DNA from: Acidimicrobiales bacterium | GTDB lineage: Bacteria > Actinomycetota > Acidimicrobiia > Acidimicrobiales > DATDAH01 | Assembly: GCA_016794585.1 (NCBI GenBank) | Contig: JAEUJM010000032.1 | Coordinates: 124,001 to 188,000, forward strand | Length of the DNA stretch: 64,000 nt | Direction of reading: 5' to 3' | Part shown: positions 52,942 through 61,346 of the stretch, one piece after another | Layout: each line of letters starts with the position of its first letter | How positions within the stretch are numbered: position 1 is the stretch's first letter | Translations under genes and position numbers: made by a program | Notes under the pieces: generated by a model | The model's database searches: none | What the model was told of the DNA's origin: nothing | Seen by the model: only the letters and a program-made list of their open reading frames with translations

Positions 52942-53768
52942 GCGGCTCCTCCTCGCTCCTCGACGGCAAGCGCCTGCTCGTCACCGGGGTGGCGACCCCG
53001 GACAGCATCGCCACAGCCACGGCACGCGCGTGCCTCGAGCAGGGCGCCCGCATCGTGCTGACCGCCTTCCCCCGCGATATCGAGGCGGCCCGCGCCGTGG
53101 CCGCCGACCTCGACCCGACCGTCCCGGTGCTGTCCCTCGACCTCACAGACCGGGGCGAGGCCGACGCGGTAGCGACCCAGGCAGCCGAGCAACTCGGCGG
53201 CCTCGACGGGGCGCTGCACGCCGTCGCCTTCGCCCCTCGCACCGCACTGCACGGACCGTTCACCGAGGCCGACCCCGCCGACGTCGAGCTCGCCTTCCGC
53301 ACCAGCGCGTGGACCCTCGCCGAGCTCGCTCGCGTGCTGGCCGTCCAAGCGCCGCCCTCGGGGGCGTCGCTGGTGGCCCTGGACTTCGACGCCGACGACC
53401 GGGCGTGGCCCCTCTACAACTGGATGGGCGTGTGCAAGGCGGCCCTGCGTTCGACCGCCCGCTATCTGGCCCGGGACCTCGGCCCGGCCGGCATCCGGGT
53501 GAACCTGGTCGCCGCCGGCCCCCTGCGCACCCGGGCGGGCAGCGCCATCCCCGGCTTCGAACGCCTCCTCGAGGCCTGGGACACCACCAGCGCGCTCCCG
53601 TGGGACGCCTCCGACCCGGCGCCCGTGGCCGACACCGCCTGCTTCTTGTTCTCCGACCTCGCCCGGGCAATCACCGCCGAGGTCCTCCACGTCGACGGCG
53701 GGTATCACGCAATGGCCACCCGTCTTCGCGACGCCGATCCTCCGTCGGAGGTCGTCCTCTCGACGTGA
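52938..53768 (+). CDS. fabI: Enoyl-ACP reductase, InhA/FabI type
   Basis: A 276-residue short-chain dehydrogenase of the FabI class, catalysing the NADH-dependent last step of fatty-acid elongation. LLDGKRLLVTGVATPDSIA is the unusual FabI nucleotide motif. Tyr160 and Lys167 (YNWMGVCK) form the Y-x6-K catalytic pair, and IRVNLVAAGPLRTRAGSAI is the substrate loop, all close to mycobacterial InhA. Fourth gene of the operon; GTG overlaps the preceding stop. Its presence here links carbon uptake and lipid synthesis, at least genetically. Confidence 0.92.
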   Translation: MSGSSSLLDGKRLLVTGVATPDSIATATARACLEQGARIVLTAFPRDIEAARAVAADLDPTVPVLSLDLTDRGEADAVATQAAEQLGGLDGALHAVAFAPRTALHGPFTEADPADVELAFRTSAWTLAELARVLAVQAPPSGASLVALDFDADDRAWPLYNWMGVCKAALRSTARYLARDLGPAGIRVNLVAAGPLRTRAGSAIPGFERLLEAWDTTSALPWDASDPAPVADTACFLFSDLARAITAEVLHVDGGYHAMATRLRDADPPSEVVLST

Positions 53769-53774
53769 GTCGGC

Positions 53775-53788
53775 CTGACGTGGGTCAG
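53775..53788. terminator. Weak terminator between fabI and WYL gene
   Basis: CTGAC-GTGG-GTCAG, 6 nt after the fabI stop, between convergent genes. Short stem. Confidence 0.3.
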
Positions 53789-53814
53789 CGGGTGGTCCGC
53801 TGTGACCGGTCCGT

Positions 53815-54354
53815 TCACCGGTAGCGGCTCGCCGCCTCCTCGAGCCGTGACGCCACCTCGCGCCGCAGCGCCGGCGGGGCCAGCACCTCGACGTGCGGGC
53901 TCAGGGCCAGCACGTCGATGACCGCGGCCTCGACGGTGTCGATGCGGAAGGTCGCCTCGAGCCATCCCTCGTCGTCGGCCGGCACCGCCCGGCGGACCCG
54001 CAGCGGCCGGGGCCGGCCGAGCAGGGCGGCCAGGCGCCGGCCCTCGGGCGAGATTCGCACCGCCGCCCGTCGCGCCCGTTCCGACGGCGGCCGAGCGCCC
54101 GGTGCGGACGGCCGCGCCGGCGCCGCGGGGAGCTCGGGGCGGTAGCCGTCCAGCAGCTGGAAGCCGCCGGCACGGCCGCGGGTGGCGTACACCGGGACGC
54201 CGGCGCCGGAGAGCTCGTCGAGGTCGCGGAGCACGGTGCGCTCGCTCACCTCCAGCTCGCGGGCCAGGTCGCGGGCGGTCATGCGGCCGCGCTCCTGGAG
54301 CAGCAGCATCAGGGTCACCAGACGTCCGGCCCGCACGAGGGGGGAGTCTGACAA
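53815..54354 (-). CDS. Short WYL-type HTH regulator (WYL core missing)
   Basis: A 179-residue regulator. The N-terminal DeoR-type helix-turn-helix is [45 protein letters not shown] with the following [10 protein letters not shown]. The C-terminal ~80 residues match only the WCX end of WYL proteins ([27 protein letters not shown]). The usual central WYL effector domain is absent, roughly halving the length. The TTG at 54354 is the most likely start, GTG 54336 the alternative. Its operator may be the dyad at 54368. Confidence 0.78.
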   Translation of the reverse strand: MSDSPLVRAGRLVTLMLLLQERGRMTARDLARELEVSERTVLRDLDELSGAGVPVYATRGRAGGFQLLDGYRPELPAAPARPSAPGARPPSERARRAAVRISPEGRRLAALLGRPRPLRVRRAVPADDEGWLEATFRIDTVEAAVIDVLALSPHVEVLAPPALRREVASRLEEAASRYR

Positions 54355-54367
54355 ACCCCGGAAATCA

Positions 54368-54382
54368 TGACAAGAGATGTCA
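54368..54382. promoter_or_regulatory. Operator-like dyad at WYL promoter
   Basis: TGACA-AGAGA-TGTCA, 14-28 bp upstream of the WYL start, with a further TGTCAG copy near the start codon. Candidate autoregulatory site. Confidence 0.4.
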
Positions 54383-54448
54383 GTTTCACCTCGGTAGGTT
54401 TCGGTTCACGGGTGCCGACGGCGGCGCCACCGATCGACAGGAGCACCC

Positions 54449-54868
54449 ATGGCGGACACCGAGGTCGAGGGCAGCGGCACCCCTGAGGATCCCTGGATCC
54501 TGCTGACGCCCCCGGGCAAGTCCGAGTTCGAGGCCTACCGCGACCCCGAGGCCGATCCGCCGGCGCTGGTCGTGCAGGTGGGCTCCACTCAGCTTCGCTA
54601 CCACCTCTCGTGCATCGAGGACCTGCACGCCATGCTCACCAAAGCGGGGGACTGGGTGCCGCTCGGCAACGCCGACGAGCAGAAGCCCGCGGCCGAGGGC
54701 ACGGTCGAGGCGTGGGGCCGGTCGGACGACAACCCGGTCGGCGGCTGGTACGGCCTGAAGAAGGGACTGCGCGGCCGCTTCGGCAACTACGTGCCACCCG
54801 TGCTCGAGGTGCTCGGCCTCGCCGAGGTCGAGCACAACGCCCGCAACAACCGCATGCGGGCCCTCTGA
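54449..54868 (+). CDS. Conserved hypothetical protein (DUF6855-like)
   Basis: A 139-residue soluble protein: GTPEDPWILLTPPGKSEFEAYRD, then LVVQVGSTQLRYHLSCIEDLHAML and SDDNPVGGWYGLKKGLRGRFGNYVPPVLEVLGLAEVEHNARNNRMRAL. The pattern is a widely conserved actinobacterial family with no assigned function. ATG 54449 follows CAGGAGCACCC. It is divergent from the WYL gene and could be its target. Confidence 0.78.
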   Translation: MADTEVEGSGTPEDPWILLTPPGKSEFEAYRDPEADPPALVVQVGSTQLRYHLSCIEDLHAMLTKAGDWVPLGNADEQKPAAEGTVEAWGRSDDNPVGGWYGLKKGLRGRFGNYVPPVLEVLGLAEVEHNARNNRMRAL

Positions 54869-54931
54869 CGCAGCGGGTCTCGTCCTGCCAAGGTGGAGGG
54901 GTGGGACCCCGGCCGGCGCCAGCCGGAGCGG

Positions 54932-57115
54932 CTACTTGATGAGCGGGTCGCGGGGCAGGCCGAGGATGCGTTCACCGATCTGGTTGCGCTTGATCTCGGA
55001 CGTGCCGCCGGCGATGGACATGGCCCGGTGCAACAGCACGAGCATCCCGGACATGGCGCCCTCACCCTCGAGGAAGGCGGCCTCGGGGCCGGCCAGCTCG
55101 CTGAGCATGGCCGCCGCCTCGTGGCCGATCTCCGACAGCACCAGCTTGGTGATGGCGCCCTCGGGCCCGGGCTCGCCGCCGCCCTCGACGGCGCGGTGGG
55201 CGCTGCGCAGGTTGAGCGCGGCGATGGCCTCGTACTGCGCGAGGTAGCGGCCGATGCGCACCGAGCCGCCGGCGAGGCGCTCGGGGTGGGCGTCGTAGCC
55301 GGGGAGGAAGCCGGTGCCGGGCATCATCATCCCGCCCTGGCCGCCGCCGATGCTCACGCTCTCGTTGCCGAGGGTGGCGCGGGCCACGGTCCAGCCGCCG
55401 TCGATGGGGCCGACCACGTCGTCGTCGGGGACGAACACGTCGTCGAAGAAGACCTCGTTGAACTCGGAGTTCCCCGTGGGCATCTTCAGGGGGCGGACGG
55501 TGACGCCGTCGTCCTCCATGTCGATCACCATGATGGTGATGCCCTCGTGCTTGGGCACGTCGGGGTTGGTGCGCACGGTGGCGAAGCCGTAGCGGGACAG
55601 GTGGGCGCCGCTGGTCCAGACCTTCTGGCCGTTGACCAGCCAGCCGCCGTCGACCCGGGTGGCCTTGGTCTTCACGCCGGCGGCGTCCGAGCCGGCGTCG
55701 GGCTCGCTGAAGAGCTGGCACCAAATGACCTCCTGGCGCAGTGTCTGGGGGACCCACCGCTGGATCTGGTCGTCGGTGGCGTGCTGGATGATGGTGAGGA
55801 TCACCCAGCCGGTGATGCCGTAGGCCGGGCGGGTGATGCCCGCCGCCCCCAGCTCCTGCTCGATGACGAGCTGCTCGACGGCACCGGCGTCGCGGCCGAA
55901 CGGCGCGGGCCAGTGGGGCATCACGTAGCCCGTCTCGATGAGGGCGTCGCGTTGGGCGTCGGCGTCGAGGCCCTTGATGCCCTCGGCGAAGGCGCGCACC
56001 TCGTCACGGAAGGCCTCGGCCTCGGGGGGCAGGTCCACCGAGCGGGTGAGGGTGGCGCCGTCGCGGGCGAGGTCGGTGGTGGCCGTGGCGGCCGCCTCGC
56101 CGGGGAGGATGGCGGCCATGGCGGTGGCGCGGCGCAGGTAGAGGTGGGCGTCGTGCTCCCAGGTGAAGCCGATGCCGCCGTGCACCTGGATGTTGAGGTT
56201 GGCGCACAGGTCGGCGGCCGGGATGGCGAGGGTGGCGGCGATGGCGGCGGCGTAGGCGCGGGCCTGCGGGTCGGCCCCGGGGCCGCAGAGGCGGGAGGCG
56301 TCCCACACGGCGGCCGTCGAGAGCTCGGTGGCGACGGCCATGTTGGCGCAGTGGTGCTTCACGCCCTGGAACATGGCGATGGGGCGGCCGAACTGCTGGC
56401 GCTCCTTGGCGTACTCGGCGGCCATGAGGGTGCAGGCCCGGGCGATGCCGGTGGCTTCGGCGGCGAGGACCACCCGGGCCAGGTCCACGAGCAGCGCGGC
56501 GGCGCCGGCCAGCACGGTGGCGGGCACGCCGTCGAGGCTGATGCGCACGCTGTGGCGGGTGGGGTCGAGGTTGGCGGGGTCCTCGACGGACACCCCGGCG
56601 ACCCGGGCGCCGTCGCCGCCGGTCAGCTCGACCACGGCCACGTCGTCGCCCACCGCGACCAGCAGGACGTCGGCGAGGCCGCCGCCCAGCACGACGCCGG
56701 CTGACCCGGACGCGGTACCGCCGTCCACGGTCACGTCGCCGCCGAGGGCGAAGGCCCCGGTGCGGGTGCCCTCGGCGAGGCCGGGCAGCAGGCGCGCCGC
56801 GCTCTCGTCGGGCAGGGCGCCCGCGAGCACCGCGCTGGCCACGACCGTGGGCACGAAGGGCCCGGGGGCGAGGGCGGCGCCGAGCTCCTCGACGACCACC
56901 AGCAGCTCGGGAAGGCCGAAGCCCGAGCCGCCGTGCTCCTCGGGGACGTGCAGGCCGGGCCAGCCCAACTGGCAGAGATCGTCCCAGAACGAGGGGCGGG
57001 TCTCGTCGGCCCCTTCGAGCAGGGCTCGGCCGGCGGCCAGCGAGCCGTGCTTGGCCAGGAAGTCGGCGGCGGTGTCGGCGAGGGCGCGGTGGTCGGCGGT
57101 GATGGCGATCGGCAT
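54932..57115 (-). CDS. Tandem acyl-CoA dehydrogenase fusion
   Basis: A 727-residue fusion of two acyl-CoA dehydrogenase modules. Module 1 (~1-360) has the N-terminal fold SFWDDLCQLGWPGLHVPEEHGGSG, then YAKERQQFGRPIAMFQGVKHHCANMAV and HGGIGFTWEHDAHLYLRRA. Module 2 (~375-727) has LFSEPDAGSDAAGVKTKATR and the C-terminal GGTSEIKRNQIGERILGLPRDP. FAD-dependent; the two halves may act as a heterodimer-like unit in steroid or fatty-acid beta-oxidation. ATG 57115. No flanking beta-oxidation genes identify the substrate. Confidence 0.9.
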   Translation of the reverse strand: MPIAITADHRALADTAADFLAKHGSLAAGRALLEGADETRPSFWDDLCQLGWPGLHVPEEHGGSGFGLPELLVVVEELGAALAPGPFVPTVVASAVLAGALPDESAARLLPGLAEGTRTGAFALGGDVTVDGGTASGSAGVVLGGGLADVLLVAVGDDVAVVELTGGDGARVAGVSVEDPANLDPTRHSVRISLDGVPATVLAGAAALLVDLARVVLAAEATGIARACTLMAAEYAKERQQFGRPIAMFQGVKHHCANMAVATELSTAAVWDASRLCGPGADPQARAYAAAIAATLAIPAADLCANLNIQVHGGIGFTWEHDAHLYLRRATAMAAILPGEAAATATTDLARDGATLTRSVDLPPEAEAFRDEVRAFAEGIKGLDADAQRDALIETGYVMPHWPAPFGRDAGAVEQLVIEQELGAAGITRPAYGITGWVILTIIQHATDDQIQRWVPQTLRQEVIWCQLFSEPDAGSDAAGVKTKATRVDGGWLVNGQKVWTSGAHLSRYGFATVRTNPDVPKHEGITIMVIDMEDDGVTVRPLKMPTGNSEFNEVFFDDVFVPDDDVVGPIDGGWTVARATLGNESVSIGGGQGGMMMPGTGFLPGYDAHPERLAGGSVRIGRYLAQYEAIAALNLRSAHRAVEGGGEPGPEGAITKLVLSEIGHEAAAMLSELAGPEAAFLEGEGAMSGMLVLLHRAMSIAGGTSEIKRNQIGERILGLPRDPLIK

Positions 57116-57207
57116 GACCGCCAGTCTCGCCGCTCCCGCCGGCGCCGTCGTCATCGAGCGGCGACCCCACGGCGCCGGACACCCCTGCCGCCGTTGCGGT
57201 ACCTACC

Positions 57208-57227
57208 TGGCTACGCCTGTGTAGCCA
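57208..57227. promoter_or_regulatory. Dyad between substrate-binding protein and acyl-CoA dehydrogenase genes
   Basis: TGGCTAC-GCCTGT-GTAGCCA, 93-112 bp upstream of the dehydrogenase start and 50-69 nt past the binding-protein stop. It may be a TetR-like operator of the former or a terminator of the latter. Confidence 0.4.
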
Positions 57228-57276
57228 ACTCGATACCAGAACGAGGACTCTCGCCGCCGGGGCGGCGCCCCGCTGG

Positions 57277-58707
57277 TCAGCCGCTGGTCGAGCCGACCTC
57301 GATGTCGATCAGGTTGTCCTCGTCGCAGTCGAAGCCCTCGTCCGGGGCATAGCGCACGAAGGCGCCGTCCTGGACCTGGAGGATCATCGAGCAGTGGGTG
57401 GGGGTGTTGGTCGACGGGTCGGTCGGGGCGTGGAGGCCGCCGCCGGTCCACTCGGTGACCGAGCCGGCCGTGGCGAGCACGCAGGTGCGGGTGAGGGTGC
57501 CGGCGTCGTCGCACTGGCGGGCGGCGTCGGCGAAGAGCAGCCATGCCGACACGCTCTGGGCGCCCAGGAGGGCCACCTTGCCGTCGACGGCCTCGATCAT
57601 GTCGAGGTACTGCTGGGTGGCGGCGTTCTCGCCGGCCTCCTCGAAGGGCACGTAGACGGCACGCACGAAGGTGCCTTCGGCCGCCTCGCCGGCGGCGGCG
57701 AGGTACTCGGCGTCGTAGTGGTTGGCCTCCTGGAAGGTGACCTCGGGCTGGTAGCCGATCTCGACCATGGCCTGTTGCAGGAGGGCCAGGTTCTGCGGCT
57801 CGCCCACGAAGTAGACCCACTGCACGCCGTCGTCCTCGAGCGCGCTGGCGATGGGTCCCCAGTTGGCCTCTCCCAACAGGTTGTAGGTGAGCTCGGTCAC
57901 CACGGTGCCGCCCTCGGCCTCGATGGCCTGGCGGCCCTTGTCGGCCTGGAGGCGCAGCGTCTCGAAGTCGCCGTAGAGGATCCCGACGTGCTGGAAGGCC
58001 TCGGGGTGCTCCTCGGCGAGGGTCTGCAGGCCGCCGACCTCATAGGTGTCGGAGGTGTTGGGCACCGCCTGCACGACCCGTGACTCCTCGACCACGTCGG
58101 GCCCGACCGTCCCGGACTTCTCCGGCGTGACCGCGAAGCCGGCCACGTCGATGAGGCCGCAGGCCGCGCCGGTGGTGGCCCACAGGTTGTCCTGCACCGC
58201 GCCGCCGCCGACCATGGCGAACTCCTGGTCGCAGGCCTCGGTCATCTTCGTCTGGTAGTTCTGGATCGCGGCGTCGTACTCGGTGAGCTGGAGCTCGCGC
58301 CCGTTGATGCCGCCCTGGTCGTTGCACCAGGCCACGAACGCCTGGCCGGCATCGAAGATCTCCTGGTTCAGGCCCGGCGAGCCCGAGAAGCCGGGGTCGG
58401 CGACGGTGCCCACGGCGATGGCGTCGTCGGTGATGCCCTGGGCGTCGCCCTCGGGGGCGTCGGAGGGGTCGGCCGCCGTGGTGGCGGTGCCGTCCGACGC
58501 CGCGTCGGCGGACGCCGGCCCGCAGGGGGACGCCATGTTGCCGAAGGTCACGCCTTCCGCCTCACCGCCGCCGGCGGCGGCCGTCGCCGTGGCGTCGCTG
58601 CTCGTGTCGGTCCCTCCGGACGCGTCCTCGCCGCGTGACGAGCACGCGGCGCCCAGGAGGGCGAGGGCGGCGAACAGGACGACGAACAGCGAACGGCGGT
58701 GAGTCAC
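57277..58707 (-). CDS. ABC transporter substrate-binding lipoprotein (branched-chain amino-acid type)
   Basis: A 476-residue periplasmic-binding-protein family 6 (LivK-like) protein. The lipobox GAAC places Cys22, followed by a long Ala/Ser/Thr/Gly linker. The core has the type I fold: AIAVGTVADPGFSGSPGLNQEIFDAGQAFVAWCNDQGGINGREL, then HVGILYGDFETLRLQADKGRQAIEAEGG. Substrates in the family range from amino acids to aromatic and lipid compounds. No permease or ATPase genes are adjacent, so its transporter is encoded elsewhere. GTG 58707. Confidence 0.88.
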   Translation of the reverse strand: MTHRRSLFVVLFAALALLGAACSSRGEDASGGTDTSSDATATAAAGGGEAEGVTFGNMASPCGPASADAASDGTATTAADPSDAPEGDAQGITDDAIAVGTVADPGFSGSPGLNQEIFDAGQAFVAWCNDQGGINGRELQLTEYDAAIQNYQTKMTEACDQEFAMVGGGAVQDNLWATTGAACGLIDVAGFAVTPEKSGTVGPDVVEESRVVQAVPNTSDTYEVGGLQTLAEEHPEAFQHVGILYGDFETLRLQADKGRQAIEAEGGTVVTELTYNLLGEANWGPIASALEDDGVQWVYFVGEPQNLALLQQAMVEIGYQPEVTFQEANHYDAEYLAAAGEAAEGTFVRAVYVPFEEAGENAATQQYLDMIEAVDGKVALLGAQSVSAWLLFADAARQCDDAGTLTRTCVLATAGSVTEWTGGGLHAPTDPSTNTPTHCSMILQVQDGAFVRYAPDEGFDCDEDNLIDIEVGSTSG

Positions 58708-58742
58708 GGCGGTGGAGCCTAGAGCCGGTTGGTGAACGTCGT

Positions 58743-58755
58743 ATACCTCGGGTAT
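58743..58755. promoter_or_regulatory. ATACC/GGTAT dyad upstream of binding-protein gene
   Basis: ATACC-TCG-GGTAT, 36-48 bp upstream of the GTG. It shares the GGTAT core with the operator at 61253. Confidence 0.4.
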
Positions 58756-58838
58756 GCGAGTGGACACACGTGTACACCGCTCGTGCACGACTCGGATGGC
58801 CACCCAGGTCCGCAGGAGCGGCGCCTGCGGACCCGGGC

Positions 58839-61208
58839 TCAACCCACCGAGGCAGGCGGCGCGCCGGCCAGCTGTCGGACCGTCGCGAGCTCGACGGGCA
58901 GCGACCGCCCACGAGCGAGCAGGACAGCGAACCGGTCGCCGACCCGAGTTTCCAGTGCGGCGCGCTGGACCGCGTGCGGGAACGCCGCCATCGGGTGCAG
59001 GGGTGCGCCCAGTGCGTCACACCATTCGTCCACCAGGCCGCTGAGGACCACCGCCTGCTCGTCCTCGCCGCTCAAGGCGAGCGCGTCCGCGATCCGTGCG
59101 GTCCGGGCGGCGGCGTGGACGACCGAGTCCACCTCGAGGAAGGCCTCCAGGGCTTCGAGGGACAGCGCCACGGCGTCGTTCGGACGGCCCCGATCGAGGG
59201 CCAGGTCGGCGCGTCCTGACGCGACCATGGCCCGCGTCCAGGTACCCGATCTCCCGATGAGGGCCTCGGCCCGGGCGAGGTGCTCCTCCGCCGTGTCGAG
59301 GTCGCCGGTCAGGCGCGCGAGGGTGGCCGCCCGCAGCCCGGTGAGGATGATCCACTCCCTTCCCGCTGCGTCCGCTGTCGTCGTGCAGCGCTCGGTCAAC
59401 TCGGCCGCTGCTGCGATGTCACCGGCGCTGAGCGCGAGGAGCTGCTCGATGCCGAGCGCCTCGGCGAGCCAGGTGGCGTCGCCTGCCTCGGCGGCTCCCG
59501 CCACGGCCTGTCGGATGAAGGCGACGGCGCCATCGAGGTCCGCCGCCTCCCAGCGGGCGACCGCCGCGTAGTAGGCGGCGCGGTAGTGGTCGGCCGGAGG
59601 GTCGTCTGGGTGGAGGCTCTGGTGGGCCAGCGTGCTCCAGCGCAGCAGATCGGTCACCTGCCCACGGAAGTACCAGAGGGGGCCCATGGCCAGGAGGAGC
59701 CGCCGGCCGGTACGGGGGTCCCCACCAGGCCCGAAGCACCAGGCCAGTGCGGTGAGGGCGTCGGGCTCGATGAGCGCGAGCGCGTCGATGTCACGACGTT
59801 CCGGCCAGGCATCGATGCCAGGGGACTCGGCCGTCGCTCGATCGGCGACGACCCTGGCGTGACGCGCGCTGAGCTCGGCGTCCTCGCCTTCGTCGACCTG
59901 CCGGTCACGAGCGAACTGGCGCACGACCATCAGGAGGTCGTAGCGGCGGGTACGGCCGGCCGCGGGCAGCGTGGCGCGCACGAGGCCCTGGCGCACCAAT
60001 TCCTGGAGGGCATCCTCGGATCGGCGCTCCTCTCCGGCCAGCGAGGCGAGGAGGGCGGCGTCGAAGCTCGCGGAGAGCGTCCCGGCCACCCGGAGCAGGT
60101 GCCGGCACGGAGGGTCGAGGAGGTCGTAGCTCCAGCCGATCGAGCCGGCCGCTGACCCCAGGCGGACGTCTCGGCCCCGGCCGGCGCCGAGGAGCACGCC
60201 GCCGCCTCCGTGCAGCCGCTCGACGAGCTCGGTCGGTGTGTGGTCGCGCAGGCGTCGGGCGGCCAGCTCGATGGCGAGCGGCAGGCCGTCGAGCAGGCGA
60301 CAGAGCTCGACCGCGGCCGGATCGTCGGCGACGCCGGCCAGGCGCGGGTCGACCGCCGAGGCCCGCTCGCCGAGGAGGGCGAGCGCGGGCGGCGCGGCCT
60401 CGGGCTCGATCGGGGCTTCGTTGCCGGGCGCGGCGGTGGCAGGGAGCGGGTCGACGGCCAGCGGGTCGAGGGGGAGGCAGTGCTCGCCGTACAGGTCGAG
60501 CGGTGTGCGGCTGGTCACGAGGCAGGTCAGGTCCGGGCATCCTTCGAGCAGCACGGCGACGTGGTCCGCGGCATCGAGCACGTGCTCGAAGTTGTCGAGG
60601 ACCAACAGCGTCGGCGTCCGCCGCAGGGCGTGGGTGGCCAGGGTCGACACGTCGACCGTCGCCGCCGAGGGCGTCGCCACCGTGGCCGCCAGGCGAGCGG
60701 AGAACTCGTCGGGACCGCGGATGACGCTGAGGTCCACGAACACCGGAGGCACGTCGAACTTGCGGAGGGCCCGCTCGGCGACCTCGACCGCGAACCGCGT
60801 CTTGCCCACCCCCGGTGGCCCGACGACCGTGAGCAGGCGCGCCGGGCCACCGGCGACGGCCAGGCGGTCGAGCGCGTCGGCGATCTCGGCCTCACGTCCG
60901 ACGATGCGATGCGGAGGGGCCGGGAGGTCGCCTCCGGGGCCGAACACGTCGCCGGCGGCCGGCGTCGTCAGGCGGGCCGGTGACACGACGGCACGGGCGG
61001 CGGCGACGAATCGGTCGGCCGACTCGCCGTCGAGCTCGAGGGCCTCGGCGAGGCGCTCGGCCATCACCTTGGACGGCCGGCGCTCGTCCCCCTCGATCTT
61101 GCGCACGGTGATGGGTGCACACGCGACGCGTCGGGCCAGTTCGGCCTGCGTGAGGTCGAGGGTGACGCGCCGGCGCCGCACCCACGCTCCGAAGCTCGCC
61201 GTCTCCAC
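58839..61208 (-). CDS. XRE-type HTH / NB-ARC ATPase / TPR regulator
   Basis: A 789-residue STAND regulator. The N-terminal helix-turn-helix at ~4-60 is FGAWVRRRRVTLDLTQAELARRVACAPITVRKIEGDERRPS in sequence order. NB-ARC: Walker A VVGPPGVGKTRFAVE (~129-143) and LLVLDNFEHVLDA (Walker B), GLPLAIELAARRL (the GLPL motif). The C-terminal TPR array spans ~480-770. ATP and a ligand should drive oligomerisation. The GTG at 61208 has GGGAGG five bases upstream. A 10-bp-arm operator lies 45-71 bp upstream. Confidence 0.9.
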   Translation of the reverse strand: METASFGAWVRRRRVTLDLTQAELARRVACAPITVRKIEGDERRPSKVMAERLAEALELDGESADRFVAAARAVVSPARLTTPAAGDVFGPGGDLPAPPHRIVGREAEIADALDRLAVAGGPARLLTVVGPPGVGKTRFAVEVAERALRKFDVPPVFVDLSVIRGPDEFSARLAATVATPSAATVDVSTLATHALRRTPTLLVLDNFEHVLDAADHVAVLLEGCPDLTCLVTSRTPLDLYGEHCLPLDPLAVDPLPATAAPGNEAPIEPEAAPPALALLGERASAVDPRLAGVADDPAAVELCRLLDGLPLAIELAARRLRDHTPTELVERLHGGGGVLLGAGRGRDVRLGSAAGSIGWSYDLLDPPCRHLLRVAGTLSASFDAALLASLAGEERRSEDALQELVRQGLVRATLPAAGRTRRYDLLMVVRQFARDRQVDEGEDAELSARHARVVADRATAESPGIDAWPERRDIDALALIEPDALTALAWCFGPGGDPRTGRRLLLAMGPLWYFRGQVTDLLRWSTLAHQSLHPDDPPADHYRAAYYAAVARWEAADLDGAVAFIRQAVAGAAEAGDATWLAEALGIEQLLALSAGDIAAAAELTERCTTTADAAGREWIILTGLRAATLARLTGDLDTAEEHLARAEALIGRSGTWTRAMVASGRADLALDRGRPNDAVALSLEALEAFLEVDSVVHAAARTARIADALALSGEDEQAVVLSGLVDEWCDALGAPLHPMAAFPHAVQRAALETRVGDRFAVLLARGRSLPVELATVRQLAGAPPASVG

Positions 61209-61252
61209 CCGGACCTCCCGCGGTATCCGCGCAGACCGTAGCCCTGTATCGC

Positions 61253-61279
61253 CGTTGGTATCGCCCGTGGATACCAACG
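61253..61279. promoter_or_regulatory. Operator between XRE/NB-ARC regulator and membrane protein
   Basis: Perfect 10-bp arms CGTTGGTATC (61253-61262) and GATACCAACG (61270-61279), spacer 7 bp, in the divergent gap. Additional GTATC half-sites lie toward the regulator gene. Likely autoregulation plus control of the gene at 61347. Confidence 0.6.
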
Positions 61280-61346
61280 GGCCCGTCGCCGGTGGTCCCC
61301 TGAGCGTCGTCGCCCGACAACCGGGCCCGATCCCAGGAGGGAACCC

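Noticed and set aside
54893-56704. A 603-codon plus-strand open frame opposite the acyl-CoA dehydrogenase
   Set aside because: Low-complexity Gly/Ala/Val/His product; the opposite strand carries two intact dehydrogenase modules.
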